Counted from the first letter of the stretch, positions 1 through 10,236 are shown. The stretch: 64,000 nt of DNA from Corynebacterium sp. J010B-136 (GCF_002967075.1 NZ_PUGE01000001.1:248001-312000); one strand, 5' to 3'. The notes: generated from the sequence alone by a model not told the origin. Numbers and translations are program-made.

Positions 1-180
1 ACCCCACACCTTCGCCGCCTTGGCAGCGGATGCGATGGTGGCATCGATTTCTTCTTGGTTGGCTAGTACTACCTGGCCGGTGACTTCACCGGTTGCGGGA
101 TTGTATACGGGGGCGGTGTTGCCTGAGGCCGATGGAGCTTCTTTGCCATCGATCCAGTGGTTAATGAGCTTTTCAGACAT
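1..180 (-). CDS. iolA: Methylmalonate-semialdehyde dehydrogenase, N-terminal part (cut by window edge)
   Basis: The first 60 codons of an aldehyde dehydrogenase-family protein read leftward from the ATG ending at 180 and run off the window. The visible N-terminus (INHWIDGKEA, then PVYNPATGEV) is the opening of the NAD-binding domain of CoA-acylating methylmalonate-semialdehyde dehydrogenase (IolA/MmsA). In inositol breakdown this enzyme converts malonate semialdehyde to acetyl-CoA and CO2. It lies 38 nt downstream of the Cgl0159-like gene in the same direction as iolC, so it is probably the third gene of the iol operon. The family call rests on a short stretch plus context; no catalytic residue is visible. 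Confidence 0.85.
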   Translation of the reverse strand, partial: MSEKLINHWIDGKEAPSASGNTAPVYNPATGEVTGQVVLANQEEIDATIASAAKAAKVWG

Positions 181-218
181 GTGTGTTCCTTTAAGGGATA
201 GAAGTTCAGGGTTAGATA

Positions 219-1130
219 TCAGGCGGAAGGTACCAAGGACGGGTGGACCATATTTGCTGCGATATCGACGGCAGCGGCGACATCGTCATCGTGTGGGTAG
301 AGCAAAGTGCGTCCCACGGTGAGTCCGCGAACACCTGGCAGAGCCAGGGCGTTTTGCCAGGAGGTATAGGTGGCATCTGGGTCCCCGCCGTTATCGCCGC
401 CGAGCAGCAAGGTCGGCATGGTGGTTGCTTCCATGACGCGTTCCATCTCTTCGACCACGGGCAGTTTCATCCAGGTATAGGAAGAATCATTGCCCAAGCC
501 TGCTGCAATGCCGATGGACTGGATGACGGCATCGGGGCTTAAGTCATTGACGACTTTGTTGTTAACCCAGTTGCTCATGAAGGGCTCCAACATAATCGGC
601 AGCTGCGCTGCAGCAGCTTCATTGACTGCCTTTGCGGTGGCTTCCAATGTTGGTGAGGTACCGGCATCGTCTAGGTTGATGCGCACCAGGGTTTTGGCAA
701 AGTCGATGCCATTTTCAGCCATGCTTGCCACGTCATAGCCGGTGTAGCGGTCATCCATTTCAAAAGATGCCCCGCGCAGGCCACCACGGTTCATGGACCC
801 GACGATAATTTTCCCGTCTAACAAACCCAGTGCGGCGAGGTCATCAATGATGTCTGGGGTTCCCAGCACACCGTCTACCCCGGGCCGCGAGAGCGCAATG
901 GCCATGCGTTCTAGAAGTTCATAGCGGTTGGCCATGGCGGTGGGGTTATCGCCCACGGCCAATGCCCCGCGCGCCGGGTGGTCGGCGGCGACGATGAACA
1001 ACTTCCCATCATCGCCAAGCAAAGTGCGCTTTTTACGCCTGCGGAAACTCTCCGCAACCGCATTGGGATCCTCGGCGCGTATGGTGCGGAGCTTTTCAAA
1101 GCTCGCTGGTGAAATTTGTGGTGCAGTCAT
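219..1130 (-). CDS. Cgl0159 family (beta/alpha)8-fold protein of the inositol operon
   Basis: A 303-residue protein starting at the ATG at 1130, 2 nt after the iolC stop, so the two are very likely translationally coupled. It matches what I know as the Cgl0159 family, which sits between iolC and iolA in corynebacterial inositol clusters and is predicted to be a class I aldolase-like TIM barrel. Features fitting that are VAADHPARGA near residue 50 (an aldolase-like AxDHP element), LGTPDIIDDL near 90 and LLLGGDNGGD near 245. A reasonable role is cleavage of 2-deoxy-5-keto-gluconate-6-phosphate, the step IolJ performs elsewhere, which would fit directly after the IolC kinase. That role is inference from position and fold; no lysine Schiff-base residue was assigned. 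Confidence 0.8.
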   Translation of the reverse strand: MTAPQISPASFEKLRTIRAEDPNAVAESFRRRKKRTLLGDDGKLFIVAADHPARGALAVGDNPTAMANRYELLERMAIALSRPGVDGVLGTPDIIDDLAALGLLDGKIIVGSMNRGGLRGASFEMDDRYTGYDVASMAENGIDFAKTLVRINLDDAGTSPTLEATAKAVNEAAAAQLPIMLEPFMSNWVNNKVVNDLSPDAVIQSIGIAAGLGNDSSYTWMKLPVVEEMERVMEATTMPTLLLGGDNGGDPDATYTSWQNALALPGVRGLTVGRTLLYPHDDDVAAAVDIAANMVHPSLVPSA

Positions 1131-1132
1131 CT

Positions 1133-2089
1133 CTAGACCTTCTGACTTAGGGCTGCTTCAACTTCTTCAGTGGTTGGCATGGCGGTGCTGCACTCCAGGC
1201 GTCCGGCAACCACCGAGCCTGCCGCGTTGGCAAAGCGCAGGACTTTTTCGAGTGGCCAGTCGGACAATAAGCCGTGGCACAGCGCGCCACCGAAGGCATC
1301 GCCAGCGCCGAGACCGTTGACAACATCGACCCACACCGGTGGCACTTCGACGGTTTCATCTTCGGTCATAGCCAGCACGCCTTTGGGGCCTTGCTTAACG
1401 ATGGCCAATTTCACGCCGCGTTCCAACAACGCCTTGCCGGCGCGTTCTGGTTCGGTTTCACCGATGGCGACTTCGCACTCTTCCTTGTTGCCGACCGCAA
1501 CGGTGGCATGCTCGAGTGCCCACTGTGCCTGCTCAGTTGCTTCCTGCTTGGAATTCCAGAACATGTCGCGGTAGTCCAAGTCCAAGATGGTGTGCTTGCG
1601 CCGGGCGCGGGTGTTTAGGATTTCTTTATGCGCTCCGCGGCTTGGTTCTTCGCTTAAGCCGGTCAGGGTAAACCACAAGATTTCTGCATCGCGGACGTCT
1701 TCGAGGTTGACGTCGGAGGACTCGATGCACATATCCGGGGCTTTGGGCTCGCGGTAGAAGTACAGCGGGAAATCATCTGGTGGGAAAATTTCGCACAAAG
1801 TCAGCGGGGTTTTGTACGTCGGATCAGTAGCGACGTACTGGTTATCTACCCCGAGCCTTTCTAGTTCGTTGAGCAGGTACTTCCCCAGTGGGTCATTGCC
1901 TACTCGTGATAGCAGTGCGGAATTGTGCCCGTGCCGTGCGGCGGCAACAGAGACATTTGCTGCGGATCCGCCCAGGTATTTGCCAAAAGAAGATACCTCT
2001 TCTAGCCCAACGCCGGACTGCAGTGGATAGATATCCACGCCAAGCCTGCCGATGGCCAGAACTTCGTGAGCGCTAGTTAAATACGCCAT
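1133..2089 (-). CDS. iolC: 5-dehydro-2-deoxygluconokinase
   Basis: A PfkB-family sugar kinase of 318 residues that phosphorylates 2-deoxy-5-keto-D-gluconate in myo-inositol catabolism. The N-terminal GRLGVDIYP and GGSAANVSVAAARHG elements are the PfkB substrate-binding signature, and the C-terminal NGLGAGDAFGGAL carries the catalytic Asp and anion hole. I chose the ATG at 2089, which has AGGAG just upstream, over an in-frame GTG at 2110 that would add seven residues. It is the first gene of a leftward operon with the Cgl0159-like gene and iolA, and lies divergent to iolR across a 476-nt regulatory region. Confidence 0.92.
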   Translation of the reverse strand: MAYLTSAHEVLAIGRLGVDIYPLQSGVGLEEVSSFGKYLGGSAANVSVAAARHGHNSALLSRVGNDPLGKYLLNELERLGVDNQYVATDPTYKTPLTLCEIFPPDDFPLYFYREPKAPDMCIESSDVNLEDVRDAEILWFTLTGLSEEPSRGAHKEILNTRARRKHTILDLDYRDMFWNSKQEATEQAQWALEHATVAVGNKEECEVAIGETEPERAGKALLERGVKLAIVKQGPKGVLAMTEDETVEVPPVWVDVVNGLGAGDAFGGALCHGLLSDWPLEKVLRFANAAGSVVAGRLECSTAMPTTEEVEAALSQKV

Positions 2090-2147
2090 TAGACTCCTGC
2101 AACCTCTCACTCAAATTACATCTATTGTGGCGACCCTCACGGCCGCA

Positions 2148-2157
2148 TGTCCTGACA
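2148..2157 (+). promoter_or_regulatory. Candidate IolR operator (iolC side)
   Basis: TGTCCTGACA fits all ten positions of the IolR consensus KGWCHTRACA that I recall for C. glutamicum. It lies about 60 nt upstream of the iolC start, a plausible place for repression. The consensus comes from memory and binding is inference. Confidence 0.5.
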
Positions 2158-2514
2158 ATAGCACATTCAATGGAAGTCGCAAGGGGTTCTTTGAAAATTC
2201 TTTTCCATCCGCAGGACAAACACATATCTGCAGCTCATCACGCACATCACCCCGCCGGGCTAGCGTGGACTTTGCCCCCGGACAGCGTATTTACGCCACC
2301 CCACTGGGTGTATTATTCTTTAAAACAGCTAACAAAGTTGGCTTGTAAGCTGACAAAAACCACATTTAAAGTTCTAAAACTGCACGAATTTGCGCGCCGG
2401 GTGATACCGTCGTTTTACAAAACCGCAAGATAAACCAACTGATAGGTGAATTCTTCCCAGGTCTGGAGACTCAAAAGCTCTGGACAAATCACCGTCAAAG
2501 TAATATTGTTCAAT

Positions 2515-2524
2515 TGTCCTAACG
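2515..2524 (+). promoter_or_regulatory. Candidate IolR operator (iolR side)
   Basis: TGTCCTAACG matches the recalled IolR consensus KGWCHTRACA at nine of ten positions and shares its first six bases with the site at 2148-2157. It ends 41 nt before the iolR start, which would suit autoregulation. Confidence 0.35.
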
Positions 2525-2565
2525 TATCGAATGCGAAAAGGTAGACGAGCAGAGAAGGAAGCCTC

Positions 2566-3327
2566 ATGACATCCAGCGCACCGGTCTGGCCCGCCGAACT
2601 TTTTAAAGACCTAGACCGCAACGGCCCGGTCCCGCTTTACTTCCAGGTAGCGCAATGCCTGGAAGACGGAATTCGCGATGGCGTTTTACCTCCCGGCACG
2701 CGCTTGGAAAACGAAATCTCTTTAGCACAGCGCCTCAGCGTTTCTCGCCCTACCGTGCGTCGCGCCATCCAAGAAGTCGTGGACAAAGGCTTGCTGGTGC
2801 GCCGCCGTGGCGTGGGCACGCAGGTGGTCCAAAGCCACGTGACGCGTCCGGTAGAGTTGACGTCTTTTTACAATGACTTGAAAAACGCCAACCTGGATCC
2901 AAAGACCGAAGTCTTAGAGCATCGCTTACTGGCGGCGAATTCCACCATCGCCGAAAAGCTTGGTGTCTCTGTTGGTGATGAGGTTTTGTTTATTCGCCGC
3001 ATTCGCTCCGCTGGTGATACCCCCGTGGCGATTTTGGAAAACCACATTCCCCCAGCCTTTAATGACATCACCCGCGAAGAGCTGGAAGACGGCGGCATGT
3101 ACGATGCACTGCGCCGCCGCGGTGTGGATTTAAAGATTGCGAATCAAAAGATTGGCGCCCGGCGCGCGGTTGGTGATGAAAGCCGCCTGCTGCATGTCGA
3201 TGACGGCGGCCCACTACTCACCGTTGAACGTGTAGCCCTGGACAATTCCGGGCAGGTCATCGAATTAGGCAATCACTGCTACCGCCCCGATATGCATAAC
3301 TTTGAAACCACGCTAGTAGGGCGCTAA
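2566..3327 (+). CDS. iolR: GntR-family repressor of inositol catabolism
   Basis: A 253-residue regulator with an N-terminal winged-helix GntR domain (about residues 18-90; PLYFQVAQCLEDGIRDG, then LAQRLSVSRPTVRRAIQ as the recognition helix region) and a C-terminal UTRA effector-binding domain of the HutC subfamily (about 105-245). It is divergent to iolC, the same arrangement as C. glutamicum, where IolR represses the iol genes and also affects pck. A ligand derived from inositol is expected. The ATG at 2566 is preceded by GAAGGAAGCC, a good ribosome binding site. No terminator was seen in the 229 nt that follow. Confidence 0.88.
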   Translation: MTSSAPVWPAELFKDLDRNGPVPLYFQVAQCLEDGIRDGVLPPGTRLENEISLAQRLSVSRPTVRRAIQEVVDKGLLVRRRGVGTQVVQSHVTRPVELTSFYNDLKNANLDPKTEVLEHRLLAANSTIAEKLGVSVGDEVLFIRRIRSAGDTPVAILENHIPPAFNDITREELEDGGMYDALRRRGVDLKIANQKIGARRAVGDESRLLHVDDGGPLLTVERVALDNSGQVIELGNHCYRPDMHNFETTLVGR

Positions 3328-3556
3328 TTGTGCTTATGAAATAGCGAAGATCTGGTCCGAGGAAAATCTCTAGGCCACGCCTTTGTGCGTTTGACTACCT
3401 CATACGTTGCGCTTCCGTTAAGCACGCACTTGCGTGCATGACGGGCGTGGTTAATCCGAATGTGAGCCTCATTGGCCAACACGAGGTAGGAATTGACTCA
3501 TACGGTACCTACAACGATCTTGCGTGGTACATGATAGAGTGCGCTGCATCAAAGGC

Positions 3557-4029
3557 TCATACCGACGCACTCAAACCATGCGGGGCTTGATTAGCGCGGT
3601 TGATCGCTTCGTCTTCGGATTCGAAGATTTCTTCCTGTGCTGCTTCGGTGTCTAGCAAGACATTAGTAAGAACAGTTGGCGCGATGTAAAAGCCGTCACG
3701 GTCTGCGGCCTCTTGCTGTGCAAACGACAAGAATCCCTGCTCGATGTGCTCGCCTTCAGTCGGGGTCCCAACCATCAGCGCGCTAATCTGCTTGACTAAT
3801 TTATCTACCAGCTGAGATTCTACTTCTGCATCCACCAAGATGCGGGCAACCGCACCACACTCCTGTCCCGAGTTCCAGATGCACGCGCTTTAATGTGCCG
3901 CTGACAGCCTCTGTCACTGCCGACACTGCCAGTCAAGGCAACCGTAGCGAACTCTTCGTAGCGCGACAGCGCTTCCCTTACTTCCCGCGGAAAAGCGGAA
4001 GATATCCGCAGTGCTTTTAACATCGTCAC
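3557..4029 (-). pseudogene. Decayed aldehyde dehydrogenase (gamma-aminobutyraldehyde dehydrogenase-like)
   Basis: Reading leftward, ALDH segments appear in order but in different frames. REVREAL and ATVALTGSV (about 3905-3975) match the NAD-binding region; SGTLKRVHLELG (3867-3905) is the active-site Glu motif in another frame; GQECGAVARILV (about 3833-3868), with the catalytic Cys, follows with no room for the roughly 30 residues that normally separate the two. Further on, DRDGFYIAPTVLTNV and EEIFESEDEAINRAN show two more internal losses, the second removing the GPV block after EEIF. So at least one frameshift and about three deletions are present. The motifs are most like PatD-type enzymes. 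Upstream DNA to iolR holds only a hairpin (GCACGC/GCGTGC, 3422-3437). Confidence 0.75.
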
Positions 4030-4176
4030 GCGCTACTTCCAGTGGCTCGCTCGCAGCCCTTTCGGAGTCGTAGCGCCGCGCTGATTTTACTCAGCGTACT
4101 TATCTATGAGCTGTTGAGTAATGGAGAACCAATCTCACTTAGCATCGCAGCACTGCTCCTGGGAAAACTCTGAAGC

Positions 4177-4929
4177 CTACGCTAACTGCATAAGCCCACG
4201 AATCAATACGGCGCCCGCTCCTGCGGCCGCCAAGGCAGTAGCAAGAGAGCGCGCCATCGAGGTGGAAATTCGGGCGCTTACGCGGTCGCCCAGCCAGGCC
4301 CCCACAAAAAGCATCGCAACGGCAAGCACCCACAGCCACAGCGGAGTACCGGTGAAATCGACCCCGCCAAGTAAGACGAGCTTCAACAGGAAAGAAACGG
4401 TATTCGCAACAACCAGAACGGGATGCAGCGTCGCCACGAATTCCCGATAGTCCCATCCAGTAATCCGCGAATACACCGTAAGCGAGGGTCCTGCAATACC
4501 CGCGATGGTTGACATAAATCCACCGACTGCACCGAATGCCAAAAGTGGGCCTTTGGCATTCGGCGACACGTTAAATTTATCGGCCGGAAAAAGAGAGATA
4601 CCCAGCGCCAAGAGCACAAAGGCACCGATAGCTATGAGCAGCCACGGACCTTCGAGAAAGAAAATCACAGCTACTGCAGGCAGCGATCCCGCCACCAGTG
4701 CTCCCGAAATGAGGCGGAACTTGCGCCAGTCCGTCTGCTTACGCACTGCCCACGCATTGTTAACTGCATTGATAATGGATAGCCCGTTAACCATCGTGAT
4801 GCCAGCAACCGGCCCCAGCAAGATAGATAGAACCGGACCACCAACGAGCCCCACCCCAAGGCCTGTGATGCGCTGGAAGAAAGCGCCGATGAGGATGGCT
4901 ACGACAATGACTGCTGCGACTGTTAACAC
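4177..4929 (-). CDS. TauE/SafE family anion permease
   Basis: A 250-residue integral membrane protein with about seven or eight hydrophobic segments and the duplicated layout of the TSUP (TauE/SafE, sulfite exporter) family: GAFFQRITGLGVGLVGGPVL at residues 16-35 and a second copy of the theme near GGFMSTIAGIAGPSL (about 135-150). Family members export sulfite, sulfoacetate or other organosulfonates, or take up similar anions. Nothing nearby names the substrate: the neighbours are a decayed dehydrogenase and a 600-nt gene-free stretch. The start is the ATG at 4929. The gene appears intact although it lies in an otherwise decaying area. Confidence 0.8.
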   Translation of the reverse strand: MLTVAAVIVVAILIGAFFQRITGLGVGLVGGPVLSILLGPVAGITMVNGLSIINAVNNAWAVRKQTDWRKFRLISGALVAGSLPAVAVIFFLEGPWLLIAIGAFVLLALGISLFPADKFNVSPNAKGPLLAFGAVGGFMSTIAGIAGPSLTVYSRITGWDYREFVATLHPVLVVANTVSFLLKLVLLGGVDFTGTPLWLWVLAVAMLFVGAWLGDRVSARISTSMARSLATALAAAGAGAVLIRGLMQLA

Positions 4930-5530
4930 AGTGAGCTACTTTAGGCGCCAGCTTCGCCGCTGCCTACTTTCAGGGCTAGCTTCACACCCCTGTATCCACG
5001 CCCGCTGTAAATCAGATTGGGACAACTCGTTATTTTCGCATCGATTGTGAAAATCTAGGCCTCCTCATATGCGGAGAAGAGCTTCGCCCACCTGCGGCTA
5101 TATCATTAAGAATCGCGAAAATAGGCCGCTCGGGCCGATAAGAGGCGGCAGGCATTCTGGTACCTCTAATCCCTAACCCAAGACAGTCAATAGTTTTGCC
5201 GCTTAGTGCACCCGGATCTGGCGAGAGGCTTACAATGTCGCACCGCGCAATCAGCGGCACTCTCCTACCTAGAGAATAGGAACTGCTGCGCTATTCGAAG
5301 TTTTAATTCAACAAGCTCTGCTAGTGGCCATTTATATTCTTGGCCATTCTGAATGAAATTCCGGATTTTGCTGCAGACCGGCGCTGGTGGTCAGACGTCT
5401 AGCTGGCGGATAAATAGTCAAAGAAGAACTGCTTATGAACCGCTCTTACTAATTTTGATAGACAGGTTGGTATAGTCGACGGAAGAAACGACAGGCTTTA
5501 TGGTCTATGAATCTTAGGGATGAAACTTTT
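4930..5530. other. Gene-free stretch of about 600 nt, possible gene remnants
   Basis: No intact gene is supported here. One leftward fragment (5153-5206) encodes LSGKTIDCLGLGIRGTRM, which resembles the Rossmann loop of D-2-hydroxyacid dehydrogenases, but its surroundings do not extend the match. With the ALDH pseudogene next door this suggests an eroding region. The last 70 nt should hold the promoter of the following FAD/NAD(P)-binding protein gene. Confidence 0.4.
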
Positions 5531-7528
5531 ATGCCAACTATTTCGCCTTCCATTGCGCTCATCGGATTAGGGCCGCGCGGCGTATCGACGCTGGAGCGGC
5601 TTGTTGCGCACTTAAATGTGGTGGAAAACCCGCCGCAAGAATTCCATCTACATTTAATTGATGACGCACAGCATGGCGGTGGCCGGATTTGGGATACCTC
5701 GCAGACCAAGGCGCTGTGCATGAACACTTTCGCACACGGCATGACACTCTTTTCGGAGCCCGGCGCGACGGTAGACGCGCCGGTGGTCGAAGGCCCCACC
5801 ATTTATGAGTGGGTTCGCCTGCACTTAGGCCACGAGGAGGAGGTAACCCGCGCAAAGCGGGATTACGTCACACAGCATCCGCTTGACGATGGCCTTTGGG
5901 AGCGCTTTAGCCGCGAAGAATTAGAAGAACTCCGCCCGGAGTCTTATCCCCTACGCGCGCTGTACGGCTATTACTTAGTGTGGTTTTATCAGTCGGTTCT
6001 GCACGATATTCCGTCGTGGGTAACGGTGCATAGCCATAAGGCGCGCGCCACCAGCATCGAAGAAGCCGGAGATTACGACGTTATTGCCTTGGATAATGGT
6101 GAGACCGTCGAAGCTTCGGCCACCATCGCAGTTACAGGTTGGCAAAACCAGGGCCTAGCCGCGCAGGAAAAGTGGATTAAAGAAACCTTAGATGCGCATC
6201 CGGATCTCAACTGGATTCGGGCAAATAACCCAATTGAGCAGGATGTTAGTTCCATCAAGGATAATGAAAAGGTACTCTCCCGCGGCTTAGGGATGGGCTT
6301 TTTCGATATTTTGATTTTGACCACGCAAGAACGCGGTGGGCAGTTTGTCGAGGACCCGGATGCGGCCAGTGGGCTGCGTTATATTGCCACCGGTAAAGAG
6401 CCAACGTATTACGCCAGCTCCCGACGCGGCTACCCGTTTATGCCACAGTCTGATGATGGTGGATTGCCACCAGCAGCGGAGATTCCCCGCTTAAAGAAAG
6501 TCGTGGCCGAGCTTTCCGATCGAAAGGGCCGACGCTCTATTGACTATGACGTGGAAGTCTGGCCGGCGGTGCTGCGCGATGCTTACCACGCCTATGTCAA
6601 GACTTTGGCGCGCGTGGAACCAGCAGCACTCAAGGCCGATTTGGACACCATTGTGCAGGCTATCGATGACGCTGAGGTTGATGCCAGTGTGGTCTTTAAT
6701 GGCGTCAGCGCGATGGATGAGGTCATCGAAAAGTACACCACCAAGCGTTTTTCACTGCTGCGCTGGATGCATCTTTTGCCAGCGAACTTCGATAATGCGG
6801 AAGAGCTCACTGCTTATTTGATGCAGCGCCTGGAAGAAGACCTACGCGATGCCGAGCAAGGCCAGGACAGCCCAGTGCGTGCTGCCCTGTGGTCTTTGGG
6901 CTTTTCCCGCAAGCCTTCCCAGGTGCTGGGTGCGGAAGGGCGATACACCGTGGAATCACGCCACCACATGTTTGATAAGGCCATTGCGCTGGCGCAACTG
7001 GCGTGCTCCGGCCCACCAATCTTCCGCACGCGTCAGCTCATGGCGCTCGTGGAAGCAGGCATCGTGAAGTTCATCGGTGGCTATCCCCTGCTCGATACCG
7101 ACCGTACTACCGGTGAATGGACCATGAGCTCGCCCTATTCCGGCGGCGTGCGCTACCGCGGCACCACGCTTTTCGATGCCTGGGTACACAAGCCAGATAT
7201 CCGCAAGATGCCGGTGGATTCCTTCATGAAAGACTTGGTGGAGAAAAAGCGCGTCGTTGCCTTTAGCGATATCGCTGAAGATGGCACCGAGCTGCCGACC
7301 GCATCAGTCGCACAACATCCGCAGTCGCGCCGCGTGCTTGATGCCGAAGGCCACGAAGATCCACGCCTGCACATGGTCGGTATCCCCGCGCACGCGCAGT
7401 ACCCGGACACCACCATTTCGCCACCACTGCCAGGAACCGACTCCTGGTTTATTCAAGAAGCCGACAAGGCCGCCACGAGCGCATTTAATATAACGCTCGG
7501 TTTGAATAAAATGAACCAAGCTGTCTAG
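5531..7528 (+). CDS. FAD/NAD(P)-binding protein
   Basis: A 665-residue protein with an N-terminal Rossmann motif ALIGLGPRGVSTLERL (about residues 8-23) typical of the FAD-NAD(P)-binding domain family (Pfam NAD_binding_9). GGGRIWDTSQ near 47 and the conserved NTFAHGMTLF follow. Homologues are usually annotated only as FAD/NAD(P)-binding proteins and some are linked to amino-acid N-hydroxylation-like chemistry; the substrate is unknown. I prefer the ATG at 5531, with TAGGGA about 12 nt upstream, over an in-frame ATG at 5507 that lacks a ribosome binding site. An OsmC-family gene follows after 59 nt on the same strand, so the two may be co-transcribed. Confidence 0.7.
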   Translation: MPTISPSIALIGLGPRGVSTLERLVAHLNVVENPPQEFHLHLIDDAQHGGGRIWDTSQTKALCMNTFAHGMTLFSEPGATVDAPVVEGPTIYEWVRLHLGHEEEVTRAKRDYVTQHPLDDGLWERFSREELEELRPESYPLRALYGYYLVWFYQSVLHDIPSWVTVHSHKARATSIEEAGDYDVIALDNGETVEASATIAVTGWQNQGLAAQEKWIKETLDAHPDLNWIRANNPIEQDVSSIKDNEKVLSRGLGMGFFDILILTTQERGGQFVEDPDAASGLRYIATGKEPTYYASSRRGYPFMPQSDDGGLPPAAEIPRLKKVVAELSDRKGRRSIDYDVEVWPAVLRDAYHAYVKTLARVEPAALKADLDTIVQAIDDAEVDASVVFNGVSAMDEVIEKYTTKRFSLLRWMHLLPANFDNAEELTAYLMQRLEEDLRDAEQGQDSPVRAALWSLGFSRKPSQVLGAEGRYTVESRHHMFDKAIALAQLACSGPPIFRTRQLMALVEAGIVKFIGGYPLLDTDRTTGEWTMSSPYSGGVRYRGTTLFDAWVHKPDIRKMPVDSFMKDLVEKKRVVAFSDIAEDGTELPTASVAQHPQSRRVLDAEGHEDPRLHMVGIPAHAQYPDTTISPPLPGTDSWFIQEADKAATSAFNITLGLNKMNQAV

Positions 7529-7587
7529 CAATTTACATTCAAGGCGCGTATTGTGGGAAACATTCCACGAAAGAAGGAGAATTTTTA

Positions 7588-8136
7588 ATGTCTGATCTCA
7601 CCCCTAATCACAAGGCCGGCGAACCACTCGAGGCTATCGATGCCGAGAAGCTGGCGTCGTTGCGCCAGAAGAATATCGATAACCCAGAAGGCGGCAAGAA
7701 GGTCATCAAGACTCACACCGAGGCTGACGGCCACTTCCGCAATTACACCCAGGTTCGCGACCTGAAGCCAGTTCTGGTTTCTGAGCCACCAGCATTGCTT
7801 GGCGATGACTCCGCGCCGAACCCAACCGAAATCGCTCAGGCAGGTCTTGCAGCGTGCATCTCCGTCGGTATTCAGGCAATCGCTACCCACCGTGGCGTTA
7901 CCCTGACCAAGATCGACATCGATATTGAATCCAACATTGACGTCTCCCCTGTCTGGGGCGTTGGCGACTTGAGCGATGACAAGCGCCCAGGTGTTTCCGA
8001 TGTTCAGGTCAACGTTGACGTTGACGGCGATGCCGACCGTGAGACCCTAGAAAAGATTGTTGATGACGCAATCCAGTGGTCCCCTGTGGTCAACACCTAC
8101 ACCCGCCCAGCAAACCTGACCCACAAGCTGGTCTAA
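7588..8136 (+). CDS. OsmC family protein with a single active-site cysteine
   Basis: A 182-residue OsmC/Ohr-fold protein. PNPTEIAQAGLAACISVG (about residues 77-94) is the helix carrying the peroxidatic Cys (C90). In classical OsmC/Ohr hydroperoxide reductases a second Cys lies in a C-P-V-x-N-T motif near the C-terminus; here that motif reads SPVVNT, with Ser165 in place of the Cys. The protein therefore probably does not run the usual two-cysteine peroxide cycle and belongs to the single-Cys OsmC subfamily. A very good ribosome binding site (AAGAAGGAG) precedes the ATG. The stop codon lies in the loop of a perfect hairpin. Confidence 0.85.
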   Translation: MSDLTPNHKAGEPLEAIDAEKLASLRQKNIDNPEGGKKVIKTHTEADGHFRNYTQVRDLKPVLVSEPPALLGDDSAPNPTEIAQAGLAACISVGIQAIATHRGVTLTKIDIDIESNIDVSPVWGVGDLSDDKRPGVSDVQVNVDVDGDADRETLEKIVDDAIQWSPVVNTYTRPANLTHKLV

Positions 8137-8147
8137 GACCAGCTTGT
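8123..8147 (+). terminator. Hairpin spanning the OsmC-family gene stop codon
   Basis: ACAAGCTGGTC and GACCAGCTTGT form a perfect 11-bp stem with TAA, the stop codon of the gene, as the loop. There is no following T-tract on either strand, so it may act as a transcript-end stabiliser or weak bidirectional terminator between this gene and convergent thiC. Confidence 0.4.
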
Positions 8148-8172
8148 AAGAGCAAACTTGCGAGTCAGCTGA

Positions 8173-9984
<1,812 letters not shown>

Positions 9985-10085
9985 CTATTTCCTACGCCGG
10001 CATTAACCGGATCAGGTTCGACGGTCTCGGACTTCTATAGCCCGATCTCAGCCACTGTCAGTGGCACCCGCATGGACTCCTTATC
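9985..10085 (-). promoter_or_regulatory. TPP riboswitch (THI element) of thiC
   Basis: Read leftward, the conserved THI-box blocks occur in order: GCGGGTGCC (about 10062-10070), GGCTGAGATCGGGCT (10040-10054), then CCTGATCCGGTTAATGCCGGCGTAGG (9991-10016), which contains the P4/P5 pyrophosphate-binding helix. The element ends within 10 nt of the GGAG and TTG start, which suggests control of translation initiation. GGAGTC near 10080 could pair with GACTTC at the ribosome binding site. Confidence 0.95.
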
Positions 10086-10236
10086 TCTACCACGTACTTT
10101 CAACCCCGACAAGCACTTATTTTCGTTTCCGGTAGAAAGCGACTGTTCAGCGGCTATAAAATAAAAATCAAAAGTACTGAATTTTAAACCCTTCTCCCCC
10201 ACGGGCAAGGTTTAAATGTGGCTAGGGTGGAACACC

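Larger units (their letters stand above)
2090..2565. promoter_or_regulatory. Divergent iolC / iolR control region
   Basis: A gene-free 476 nt between the divergent iolC and iolR starts, so it must hold both promoters. The middle is AT-rich (about 2310-2400) with no convincing reading frame. Two candidate IolR sites (2148-2157 and 2515-2524) are listed separately. A third element, ATTCAATGGAA at 2165-2175, repeats the right part of the palindrome found upstream of the MFS gene at 22851-22865. Promoter hexamers were not assigned with confidence. Confidence 0.6.

Noticed and set aside
2125-2433. A 102-codon plus-strand frame in the iolC/iolR spacer
   Set aside because: Low-complexity translation, overlaps regulatory sites, no ribosome binding site.
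3438-3590. A 50-codon plus-strand frame starting MTGVVNPNVSLIGQHEVGI
   Set aside because: No recognisable family, no ribosome binding site, and it runs into the 3' end of the ALDH pseudogene on the other strand; likely chance.
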